64,000 bases of DNA from an uncultured Psychroserpens sp. (lineage in GTDB: Bacteria; Bacteroidota; Bacteroidia; Flavobacteriales; Flavobacteriaceae): the NCBI RefSeq assembly GCF_947492715.1, contig NZ_CANLNS010000002.1, positions 372,001-436,000 of the forward strand, read 5' to 3'. The notes beneath the pieces were generated by a model, which was not told the DNA's origin, ran no database searches, and worked only from the letters and a program-made list of their open reading frames with translations. Numbering within the stretch: position 1 is the stretch's first letter; each line of letters opens with the position of its first letter. Shown one piece after another: positions 42,929 through 50,638 of the stretch. A program made the translations under genes and the position numbers.

Positions 42929-44164
42929 TTAAATATTGTTACTAATGGTCTCAATGACCCAATCCTGTAGCGAAGGATCCCAAGTTTCATATTGTTTGTA
43001 AAATTCCTGCTTATCATACCAATACATGAACAGCACATCTTTTGGAGCAATATTAACTAAGAGCTTCCAAATAAGGTCTTGATGTTTAGGGTGTAAACTA
43101 GAATGTGGCTCGTGCAAGGCCTCAAATAAATCATCATCAACAATATCAGAAATTTTATACTGGTTACTCTTTTCGAGTTTTTCCAAGTAACGTTCTACAC
43201 TCATCACCTTCTTACGTGTGTCTATATCGACTTTATTAAGGTAACTTTTAAATAATAGTTGGTCACTTAATATATCTTTAATTGGATGCTTCGTTTTTTT
43301 AAGGTGCTGCGAAAATTCAAATTTCTTAATGCGCTCATATCGTTTGGTTTTTACGATATCTTCCAAATCATATGCAATAATGATATGATCTCTTAGTTTC
43401 TCCATCAATTGCGGTTGCTTGATATGAAAAATAAGAACGTCATGAACTGTATCTTTTATCGCTTCCTTATACCATTTCTTGCTTTCAAAAACGACAATTG
43501 GAGATATAAAATCTCGCAATACATAGACACCTCCAAAAGATTTGGTATAGAATGAATCGGTTACATAATTCATGGATTCAAGATTAAGATCCCGTTCTCT
43601 TAAATCACCATATTTATTGGCAGATTCCAGAAGTTGACTATGAATATTTTCGTCTATAAAATTATTTCCTTGTTTGAATTTTTCTATAAGCTGAAGTTGT
43701 TCTTCTCTAACATTATCGAGGTTATCAATTAAATGAAATCGTATGGTAACTGTTTGATACCTCAGCACATCCAAAGGCTCGTAAAAGGCATCTATACTTT
43801 GATCGAAATCGATACAAATGGCAGAATCTCTGGTGATATCATTAATCTTACTGCCGTGTTTTTTAAAGACCTGCATCATCATATCTCTATCAAATGTATG
43901 ATATGGTAAATACACTGGTTTTTTATTTTGTAAAGGTGAAATGATAATACCATGCGGATTTGATTCTCCGTTACATAAATAGTTTTCATCGTCCTTCTCT
44001 TCAGCCACTTCAGGGCTCCAACCGATACCATCTATATGAAAATGATCAAGTTCAGTCACTGTAAAACCCAGCTTAAGTAAGCATTTATTATAACGCTCTA
44101 CCAGTTTACCCGAAATTGGAATTAATTCACTTCTATATAAATTTGCTGCTTTAAGCTTATTCAT
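42929..44164 (-). CDS. AAA+ operon soluble protein (DUF6638-like)
   Basis: Soluble protein of 411 residues without signal peptide or membrane segment, beginning MNKLKAANLYRSELIPISG. I believe it corresponds to a conserved Bacteroidetes family annotated DUF6638, but this is memory rather than a search. Mixed alpha/beta composition with no nucleotide-binding or catalytic motif that I can see. It starts 6 bp after the stop of the AAA+ ATPase gene, so it is a likely partner or adaptor for it. Confidence 0.65.
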   Translation of the reverse strand: MNKLKAANLYRSELIPISGKLVERYNKCLLKLGFTVTELDHFHIDGIGWSPEVAEEKDDENYLCNGESNPHGIIISPLQNKKPVYLPYHTFDRDMMMQVFKKHGSKINDITRDSAICIDFDQSIDAFYEPLDVLRYQTVTIRFHLIDNLDNVREEQLQLIEKFKQGNNFIDENIHSQLLESANKYGDLRERDLNLESMNYVTDSFYTKSFGGVYVLRDFISPIVVFESKKWYKEAIKDTVHDVLIFHIKQPQLMEKLRDHIIIAYDLEDIVKTKRYERIKKFEFSQHLKKTKHPIKDILSDQLLFKSYLNKVDIDTRKKVMSVERYLEKLEKSNQYKISDIVDDDLFEALHEPHSSLHPKHQDLIWKLLVNIAPKDVLFMYWYDKQEFYKQYETWDPSLQDWVIETISNNI

Positions 44165-44170
44165 TTCCTA

Positions 44171-46129
44171 TTATCTTTTCCCAAACTGTTCTCTTGCTTC
44201 AGTTTCAATATTTAATTGATTGATTCTAGCATCTACTTTTCGTTTAAAATCGGTATCGGCAATGGTTGCTACGTTATCTAAATAGCGCACTACCTCTTGA
44301 CGACGTATTTCTGAAAAATCTAAACCTTTCATATTTGCACGCATCAATTCTTGAAGCATACTAAACTTGGTTTCATAGTCCTTTTTGAAATAAATGTCTG
44401 GATTCTCAAACCAGTCCTGTTCTAAATCAAAATCGGTTAAACGTAGTGATACTGCACTTTGAATATTACGCACATCTCGTGATGAGAAAAACGGAAACAA
44501 CTTCTGAATTTCTTTATACAAATTGGCGTAGAATAAATGTTCTGTTGATTTAAATTGCTTTTCTACCTTATCATATGCTTCTAATACGCGTTCTTCTGTT
44601 GGTTTATCAGACACGTTTAAAATTTCACCCATATTCTTGGCCAAACCTTGATCTTGTAAATAGTCATAATCACTTGGTCCTTGCATATTTACAAAGTCGG
44701 GCATGGTTGAGTCTAACTTTCGCCACCACAGATGATCTTGGTCTAAGAAATCATGTTCTGTACGTGCACCATCAATTTTGAAACGACCTTGAACACGAGA
44801 AATAACAGCTTTATCCAACATTTCTGGCAAATTGGTAAACAATCCTATTGAACTATTTCCGTAGTTAACTGCATAAGCACCTTCGGTATACCTCAAAAAC
44901 ACGCCAATCACTTCTTTAACACCTGCAGAAACTCCTTGAGCAGTACGCTCTTGCAAATTGTTTTCGGCATCATCAATTGGTGCAAATATGAGTTTTGACG
45001 GGTCCTGTAATGGCTTCATCCATTCTACCATTTTCTCTGCAGATCCACCTTGAAACGTAGAAATTAAAGTATCTGGCATTGGATGGAACAAAAACGGAAT
45101 ATCTAAATTATCACAGTGCTCTTTTAAACGGGTTGCAATGGCTGCAATCAACATACTTTTTCCCGTCCCAGGAATTCCATATCCCATAAATACTGGCATG
45201 AAACCGCCTAATTCTTGAAATGGGTTTTTCTTCGCATCAAAATCGTAACTTAACATACGTTCGGTTAAACGACGTGCAAAATGCTTTGCATCTCTGTTTC
45301 CAACGATCTGCTCAAATTGAATTTTATTAAATTCAACACTTTTCGCTGCACCTTGAAATACATTATCCCAGCCTGAAACAGCAAAATCAGAATGTTCTAG
45401 TTTATAGGTTCTATCTGTTACCGTTTCTGTATATTCCAAACTACTCTTACGCATTTGGATTTCGGCAATTAAGGCTTCAAAATAAACTACAGTAAAATCG
45501 ATGACATCTTTATCTGATTTGATAATCTCTGGATGTCCTAAATATTTGTCATAATAGAATAAGGCACATGAGATCCCTTTAAGAGGTGACATTAAGGACA
45601 CCTCCGGAATGCCCGCGAATTTGTTCTTCATCACACTCAAATCATCAGATGCAACCGTTTTTAAATCATGTAATATTTTGTATGCCGTTGCAAACAGCAT
45701 AAATGCTGTTCCTGTTTGCATTTTACTTTCGTACTCACGCTTTCCAGAAGCATCTAAAGCCGATTTATTTTCGGATAAACTTGATAAGCCAGAAGCGTCA
45801 TAATAACTGTCTTTTATCCAAATCCCGAGTGTTATACCTTCTTGAACTGCATATAGCGTTTGATTAAGATGTAAAGGAATGGCTATCGACTCTGGTAATA
45901 GCCGCTTTTTCAGCTCTAATATTGTTTTAGAAACTGAAGTGATTTCAGCACCACCATTTCCTTTAGCTCTTGACAAATACAATAATATAGACTCGTCTTT
46001 AGCGTCTTTATCTTTGTTTTTTGCGCGTTGACCCTGCTCCCATTGAATACTTTTAATGTAAGATGTGGCTTCATCACGAAGCATATCGAGTTCGTTTTGT
46101 TTTATAGGAAATGTGGAATTATGCTCCAT
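44171..46129 (-). CDS. Classical AAA+ ATPase with unusual Walker B
   Basis: Protein of 652 residues. Residues 1-290 are helical and unrecognised. The AAA+ domain follows: Walker A GIPGTGKS (318-325), a pore-loop-1-like STFQGGSAEK (aromatic Phe359), Walker B IFAPIDDAE (Asp386, Asp387), sensor 1 in GLFTNLPEMLD (Asn433) and arginine-finger candidates Arg445 and Arg449 in ISRVQGRF. The sensor-1/finger segment closely follows the TNxPxxLDxAxxxRxGRF pattern of classical AAA proteins such as FtsH or katanin. In place of the catalytic Glu of Walker B stands Asp387, with Glu389 two residues on. Residues 500-652 are a helical C-terminal domain. Likely a hexameric threading or remodelling ATPase; the substrate is unknown. 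Confidence 0.85.
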   Translation of the reverse strand: MEHNSTFPIKQNELDMLRDEATSYIKSIQWEQGQRAKNKDKDAKDESILLYLSRAKGNGGAEITSVSKTILELKKRLLPESIAIPLHLNQTLYAVQEGITLGIWIKDSYYDASGLSSLSENKSALDASGKREYESKMQTGTAFMLFATAYKILHDLKTVASDDLSVMKNKFAGIPEVSLMSPLKGISCALFYYDKYLGHPEIIKSDKDVIDFTVVYFEALIAEIQMRKSSLEYTETVTDRTYKLEHSDFAVSGWDNVFQGAAKSVEFNKIQFEQIVGNRDAKHFARRLTERMLSYDFDAKKNPFQELGGFMPVFMGYGIPGTGKSMLIAAIATRLKEHCDNLDIPFLFHPMPDTLISTFQGGSAEKMVEWMKPLQDPSKLIFAPIDDAENNLQERTAQGVSAGVKEVIGVFLRYTEGAYAVNYGNSSIGLFTNLPEMLDKAVISRVQGRFKIDGARTEHDFLDQDHLWWRKLDSTMPDFVNMQGPSDYDYLQDQGLAKNMGEILNVSDKPTEERVLEAYDKVEKQFKSTEHLFYANLYKEIQKLFPFFSSRDVRNIQSAVSLRLTDFDLEQDWFENPDIYFKKDYETKFSMLQELMRANMKGLDFSEIRRQEVVRYLDNVATIADTDFKRKVDARINQLNIETEAREQFGKR

Positions 46130-46145
46130 ACTGCTTTTTAATTTT

Positions 46146-46376
46146 TTATTGTGTCTTTAATTTATAGTTGTCAATTGTAATCCTGTAGCCCTTTATATGT
46201 TTAAATGAAGTGGCATGAAAATCGTAGCCTAGGCTAGCAAAAATTACAGTGAAAATTTTCACATACCACTCTGGCATCATAAAGATATTCCACACAAACA
46301 TTAAACCTCCCAACAAACCTAATGGAATACTTAATATGTATTTTAATGGAGGAGAATATTTAAAAGTTTGATTCAA
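46146..46376 (-). CDS. AAA+ operon small membrane protein (76 residues, TTG start)
   Basis: Two hydrophobic segments (LKYILSIPLGLLGGLMFVWNIF and VKIFTVIFASLGY), with a polar C-terminus. No ATG precedes the first helix; TTG at 46376 is 2 bases past the stop of the upstream gene, which supports coupled initiation there. Function unknown; conserved position in the operon suggests a membrane subunit. Confidence 0.55.
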   Translation of the reverse strand: MNQTFKYSPPLKYILSIPLGLLGGLMFVWNIFMMPEWYVKIFTVIFASLGYDFHATSFKHIKGYRITIDNYKLKTQ

Positions 46377-46378
46377 TT

Positions 46379-47422
46379 TTACTTCATGTTTAAATCTGCA
46401 ATCTGAATAGGTGCTTTTGCCAACTTATTCATAATTTCAGGGGTTTTGTTATACAATAACTGTATGATTCTATGAGGTGCAAAAATATAGCGCTGTCTAA
46501 ATACCGCATCCCAGTTCTGAAAAGTTTGTTTACTAAAGAAACTTCCTTCTTTGAATTCGCTTTTTGAACTCACCTCGTCTATCTTAAATGAAATGGCATA
46601 CGATTCTAGTGGAATTGTTTTTTTAGAAATCCCTTCTAATATGGCATGTGTTACCTTATTTTCATCTTTTGCAAAAACATTATGAATTGGCCCCAAGTCT
46701 ACACGTTTTACCAATTTAGGGAACACTTTAGGCAATCGTTTATCTATAGCATAGGCCATCATGTCTAATGCCAATTCACGATCTGCTACTGTTTTTAACG
46801 CATAATAGATATCCTCTCTATCTTTTTGTGGATGACTACCATCATAATTAAAATACATATAACAAATAAACGGCCTATTATGTGAGACCTCATAAAAACT
46901 CCAGCTTACAAGGTATTGTCCCGGAGATCCCTGAGGAGCTTCGATGATTTTACCTTGAACAAAACGATTAAATATGTATTCTTTCTTCGCCGATGTATAA
47001 TAAACAATTGAAGATGCTTGAAATAACTTTCGTTTAGCAATTGGTTCTTTCTTTCTCAACAAAGTATCCAGAAATTCCTGTTTTAATACATCAATATTGG
47101 TTAATTTTCCTAAGTAATCTTCACGTAAGCCTAAATCGTTAAAGAGGTAACGAAATTCTAAATAGTTTGGAAACCCAGAGTCGGTTAAATCTACCTTCAT
47201 ATTTTCCTCCTCATCATACATGTATTTTACGCGCATAGCCTCTATAGAATATAATAACAAATCGCAATACTGTTTAAACAAAATAACCTCCTGCTCATTA
47301 AGGATTTGTTTTTGCTGCACTGCAACAATCAATTCTTTAAGCGTAAAGTCTATCATTTTATGATAAAACACATACTGCTCTTTAGAGTCTAATACTGCCG
47401 AATCTAATGGTGTTACAATCAT
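46379..47422 (-). CDS. AAA+ operon soluble protein of unknown family
   Basis: Protein of 347 residues, mixed alpha/beta, no signal peptide or membrane segment. The N-terminal 100 residues are helical (FYHKMIDFTLKELIVAVQQK), followed by a beta-rich part (GQYLVSWSFYEVSHNRPFICYMYFNYDG) and a C-terminal helix-rich segment ending PIQIADLNMK. No catalytic motif recognised. It is the third gene of the operon and directly abuts the small TTG-start membrane protein. Confidence 0.6.
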   Translation of the reverse strand: MIVTPLDSAVLDSKEQYVFYHKMIDFTLKELIVAVQQKQILNEQEVILFKQYCDLLLYSIEAMRVKYMYDEEENMKVDLTDSGFPNYLEFRYLFNDLGLREDYLGKLTNIDVLKQEFLDTLLRKKEPIAKRKLFQASSIVYYTSAKKEYIFNRFVQGKIIEAPQGSPGQYLVSWSFYEVSHNRPFICYMYFNYDGSHPQKDREDIYYALKTVADRELALDMMAYAIDKRLPKVFPKLVKRVDLGPIHNVFAKDENKVTHAILEGISKKTIPLESYAISFKIDEVSSKSEFKEGSFFSKQTFQNWDAVFRQRYIFAPHRIIQLLYNKTPEIMNKLAKAPIQIADLNMK

Positions 47423-47445
47423 TTGTTAGCTATACCTTCTATGAT

Positions 47446-47628
47446 TTAAAAATTGAATTTCTCTTTACAAACATGAGTTTCTGTCTTTACCGTTTCGCCT
47501 TGTTCCCCTTGAGTTATTTCTGTTAATGTTTCACACGCTGTGTGATCATTAGAGAAATAGATAAATGTAATAAAGCCTGAGGCTAATAATACCAACGTAA
47601 AAGACACTAAAAAATATTTTCTATTCAT
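47446..47628 (-). CDS. AAA+ operon small membrane-anchored protein (60 residues)
   Basis: MNRKYF then a hydrophobic helix (LVSFTLVLLASGFITFIYF), then about 35 polar residues with two Cys (TACETLTE and HVCKEKF). The two cysteines, if exported, could form a disulphide. It starts 162 bp downstream of the coiled-coil gene; the gap contains an ACCCTCT/AGAGGGT hairpin but no second gene. Confidence 0.55.
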   Translation of the reverse strand: MNRKYFLVSFTLVLLASGFITFIYFSNDHTACETLTEITQGEQGETVKTETHVCKEKFNF

Positions 47629-47703
47629 AATTATGTTCTGCGTTAAGGATTGATACGGTATCCTTTTTTCGTTTTTCAGAAAAAAGATATAGAGGAAAGC
47701 CTG

Positions 47704-47733
47704 ACCCTCTGTAGTTTTTCAACGAAAGAGGGT
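47704..47733 (-). other. Hairpin within the AAA+ operon
   Basis: ACCCTCT (47704-47710) pairs with AGAGGGT (47727-47733) over a 16-base loop, in the 162-bp gap between the coiled-coil gene and the rest of the operon. No T-run follows on the minus strand, so it may be an RNA-stability or attenuation element rather than a full terminator; it could set a higher level of the first gene. Confidence 0.4.
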
Positions 47734-47790
47734 AACGCCCATTAATTTGTTATTACGCTTTTTTTTTCAAAAAATCGCCTAATACGAGGT

Positions 47791-49134
47791 TTAGGACAAT
47801 AAATCGTCGTCGTTAGATTCTGGTTTTGGTTCACCTTCTGGTTCACCGCCTCCATCTCCAGGTGCATTTGGATCTGCATTATAATATTCATCGAAAATCT
47901 CTTTCATATCAATACCATAGCGATCTGCAAAGTTTTTCTGGATTTCAGAATCCTTCGTTCTAATCTCTTTCAAGGCTTCTGCATAACTTCCATATACACC
48001 TTGCATTACTTTTTCATGAACAGGAATATTATCCATCATTTCCTGACGTGCTTTAGCACTAGCTGTATGCATCGCAGCTAAGGTTTCTCCAATATGTTCA
48101 TCTGTTTTCACACCTAAATGCTCTAAAATAGCTGCAAACTCTTGATCTGTTCTTGCTTTTAACGCCACAACATATCCATCGTAATACTTCAAACGTTCAT
48201 CAGTATCACTCTTTAATTTAGCACGATGTGTTTGTAAATTACTACGCAGAGATGTTAATACTTTTATAGTTAAGTTATGTTTATGTACGAAACTATCTTT
48301 TGAAGCCGCTAATGTCGTATAAGCATTTTTAAGGCCTTCTAACTCTTCAACTTTTTGCTCAAGTTGCGTTACTTTTTCTAAGGCTTCGGAATATTCTGTA
48401 GACTGTTTATCTGCAACCTCTTCTAATGCTTGACGCGCTTGTTTTAACAAGGCATATTGTTCTTCTAACTGTGCCTCTACTTGCTTCTTCTTCTCTAAAG
48501 CCTTTGTATGGTTATTACTTGCTTCGACAATTGCCGTTTTTAAACTTTCTTCAACTTCTTTGATTTCAAGTTCACGATCTTTTAAACGTTTAATTGCTGC
48601 TTGACTTTTAAATGACAACTCATTTAAGAGTGTTTGTACATCTGCGCTTTCGATACGTTGTTGAAATAAAGCCTTTGCTTTATTATCTGAGGCATCTCTT
48701 TCTTTTTGGGCAGCTTGAAGCTCCTCTTCTGCTTTTTTGATTTTACTTTTTCGTCCCCAAAGGTTGTTCCACCAGGTATCGGGTGTTTTGTTAGCATCTT
48801 CTAACTCTACCTTTGCACGCTCTAAACGCTTTATCGCATCATCTATGATTTTCTGTTCGGCAGCGTTTAATGCTGAAAAACCTTCAAACATAATACCTAC
48901 TTCATCCTGATAATCAGTAAGGTCCTTTATAGCATCAAGTAAGGTGGATCTATCTTTTTCTGCCATATCTACAACATTATCTAATGTTGCGTTAAGTATT
49001 TTCTGACGACTTTCTGGATCATCCTCTTGCGCCAATTTAGACTTCATTTGGTCTATGGCCTTTCCCCAATTTACATCTACTTTCTCAGTTTTTTCGTTGG
49101 AATTTGTTTCTAATAAATCAAAATCATCAGACAT
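47791..49134 (-). CDS. AAA+ operon long coiled-coil protein
   Basis: About 447 residues, soluble. Residues about 70-310 are nearly continuous heptad-type coiled coil (for example KKQVEAQLEEQYALLKQARQ), followed by a helical domain (residues 310-420) and a Gly/Pro/Glu-rich acidic tail. The protein starts MSDDFDLLETNS and ends SNDDDLLS: the same short acidic DLL motif at both termini. Homologues are often auto-named microtubule-binding protein from coiled-coil similarity, which should not be believed. A distant likeness to TelA-type tellurite-resistance proteins is possible but unproven. ATG 49134 is preferred over an in-frame TTG at 49161. It is the first gene of the operon. Confidence 0.7.
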   Translation of the reverse strand: MSDDFDLLETNSNEKTEKVDVNWGKAIDQMKSKLAQEDDPESRQKILNATLDNVVDMAEKDRSTLLDAIKDLTDYQDEVGIMFEGFSALNAAEQKIIDDAIKRLERAKVELEDANKTPDTWWNNLWGRKSKIKKAEEELQAAQKERDASDNKAKALFQQRIESADVQTLLNELSFKSQAAIKRLKDRELEIKEVEESLKTAIVEASNNHTKALEKKKQVEAQLEEQYALLKQARQALEEVADKQSTEYSEALEKVTQLEQKVEELEGLKNAYTTLAASKDSFVHKHNLTIKVLTSLRSNLQTHRAKLKSDTDERLKYYDGYVVALKARTDQEFAAILEHLGVKTDEHIGETLAAMHTASAKARQEMMDNIPVHEKVMQGVYGSYAEALKEIRTKDSEIQKNFADRYGIDMKEIFDEYYNADPNAPGDGGGEPEGEPKPESNDDDLLS

Positions 49135-49304
49135 ATTATGTTGTGTATTAAAGTTGAACAATATTTAGGACAAGCAATTTCGTTAAAAAATATGATTTTT
49201 AAAACTTAATCTACCTAAAATATCAGTAGTAAAATATAATATTTTGTTACAAACTTTATTCGTTATCGATTTGTAATTATCTTTAGGTTTTAAAATGATA
49301 TGCT

Positions 49305-50102
49305 ATGAAATACCTAAACCTTTTAATGATTGCTGCCTGTATCTCTGTTTTTTCATGTAAAACAGATTCTAAAGAAAATGCTATTGATACTATAGAGTCT
49401 AATAATGAAGATGTTGTTACCAACGCATCAAAGGAAGATAATAGCTTAGAGATTCATCCTATTTCGCATGCTACAATGGTGTTAACCTTTAAGAACAAGG
49501 ATATTTATGTAGACCCAACTGGTGGCGCCGAGACATTTGCGTCATTTTCTGCTCCCGAGTTTATTTTAATCACAGATATCCATGGAGATCATTTTAATAT
49601 TGAAACATTAAAAGCTCTAGATTTATCGGCTACCACTATTATTGCTCCAAAAGCTGTTTTTGACAGGTTCCCAGAGGATATAAACCCACAAAAAACTGTG
49701 ACCCTCAATAACGGAGACTCTATCGCCTTAGATGGTTTAGTGTTTAAGGCAATACCAATGTATAATTTGAGAAAAGACGCTTTGCAGTTTCATACTAAAG
49801 GACGTGGAAATGGTTATGTATTAACGCTTGGAGATGAACGCATTTATATATCTGGTGATACCGAAGATATTCCTGAAATGCGCGCTCTTGAAAATATAGA
49901 CAAGGCATTTGTATGCATGAATTTACCTTGGACAATGACGATTGATAAGGCTGCAGAAGCGGTATTAGAATTTAAACCGAAAGCTGTTTATCCTTACCAT
50001 TACAGAGGAAAAGATGGGATGAGCGACGTTGAAAAATTCAAAACATTGATACATCAAGGCGACGAAAGCATAGAGGTCGTTCAATTGGAATGGTATCGCT
50101 AA
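49305..50102 (+). CDS. UlaG-like metallo-beta-lactamase-fold lipoprotein
   Basis: Lipoprotein of 265 residues (lipobox FSCK, Cys18). The MBL-fold metal motifs are present: ITDIHGDHFN (HxHxDH-like, as HGDH), SGDTED (bridging Asp) and YPYHYRG (last His). The opening HATMVLTFKNKDIYVDP is characteristic of UlaG/YycJ-like hydrolases of the L-ascorbate lactonase type. Exposed on the periplasmic side of a membrane. Substrate unknown; a lactone or phosphodiester is likely. Divergent from the AAA+ operon. Confidence 0.82.
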   Translation: MKYLNLLMIAACISVFSCKTDSKENAIDTIESNNEDVVTNASKEDNSLEIHPISHATMVLTFKNKDIYVDPTGGAETFASFSAPEFILITDIHGDHFNIETLKALDLSATTIIAPKAVFDRFPEDINPQKTVTLNNGDSIALDGLVFKAIPMYNLRKDALQFHTKGRGNGYVLTLGDERIYISGDTEDIPEMRALENIDKAFVCMNLPWTMTIDKAAEAVLEFKPKAVYPYHYRGKDGMSDVEKFKTLIHQGDESIEVVQLEWYR

Positions 50103-50150
50103 TTTCAGCTTGTTTTATCGATTAAGTGTAACTTTTTATAGATAAATTGC

Positions 50151-50178
50151 TTGTTTTTTAAATATTATTGTATATTTG
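50151..50178 (+). promoter_or_regulatory. Bacteroidetes-type promoter for the microprotein pair
   Basis: TTG (50151-50153), 17-base spacer, TATATTTG (50171-50178), a good match to TTG / TAnnTTTG, 28 bases upstream of the ATG at 50207. Confidence 0.6.
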
Positions 50179-50206
50179 AAGACCAAATCAAGACAAACCT
50201 AGTGTA

Positions 50207-50440
50207 ATGCTAACTACTTATACTTCAAATATTTCACTCGTAAGCACGATGCAGCTAACCATAGTTCTCATTGTAACGGCTTCTATATTTTTAATTTTCA
50301 TTGCTATTGCAATTATTAAAATGTATAAGTTAAAGGCAGAAAACAAAAGGTTAACCGATAACAGTTTCTATAAATCTGAAATAGATAAAAGCTATCAAGA
50401 TTTCACTGATGGGCATTTGTATGACAATAATAACAATTAA
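50207..50440 (+). CDS. Membrane microprotein 1 (77 residues)
   Basis: A single hydrophobic helix (LTIVLIVTASIFLIFIAIAI) followed by KMYKLKAENKRL and a polar Asp/Asn-rich tail. ATG 50207 or an in-frame ATG at 50249 could be the start; 50207 fits the promoter. It resembles the next, shorter protein in helix position and in the following K-x-K-x-E-N-K motif, suggesting a tandem duplication. Function unknown. Confidence 0.65.
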   Translation: MLTTYTSNISLVSTMQLTIVLIVTASIFLIFIAIAIIKMYKLKAENKRLTDNSFYKSEIDKSYQDFTDGHLYDNNNN

Positions 50441-50443
50441 ATT

Positions 50444-50587
50444 ATGGATACTAATCTAGCAAAAATAACTACGATATTATCTATTGCTTTAGTTACAATT
50501 TTAGGCCTATTGGTATTAAACTTAGTTAAAGTTTATGCCCTAAAAAAAGAGAATAAAGCACTTAGAAAACAAATAAATAAAGAATAA
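50444..50587 (+). CDS. Membrane microprotein 2 (47 residues)
   Basis: Read directly: ATG at 50444, TAA at 50585-50587. MDTNLAKI, a hydrophobic helix (TILSIALVTILGLLVLNLV), then KVYALKKENKALRKQINKE, a short basic coiled-coil tail. It starts 3 bp after the stop of microprotein 1 and shares the helix-then-(K)Y-LK-ENK pattern. A strong terminator follows immediately, so the two small genes form a complete unit. Confidence 0.65.
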   Translation: MDTNLAKITTILSIALVTILGLLVLNLVKVYALKKENKALRKQINKE

Positions 50588-50618
50588 AAAAAAGCCAGCG
50601 ATTGCTGGCTTTTTTTTA
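50588..50618. terminator. Bidirectional intrinsic terminator
   Basis: AAAGCCAGC (50591-50599) and GCTGGCTTT (50604-50612) with a GATT loop and flanking A- and T-tracts, between the microproteins and the convergent ettA. Confidence 0.88.
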
Positions 50619-50638
50619 TTCTTTATTGGAAAAGACAA

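Noticed and set aside
47791-49134. Microtubule-binding or TelA tellurite-resistance annotation for the coiled-coil protein
   Set aside because: Coiled-coil composition gives chance matches to cytoskeletal proteins; I could not trace a convincing TelA motif, and no Ter partners (TerD, XpaC) are nearby.
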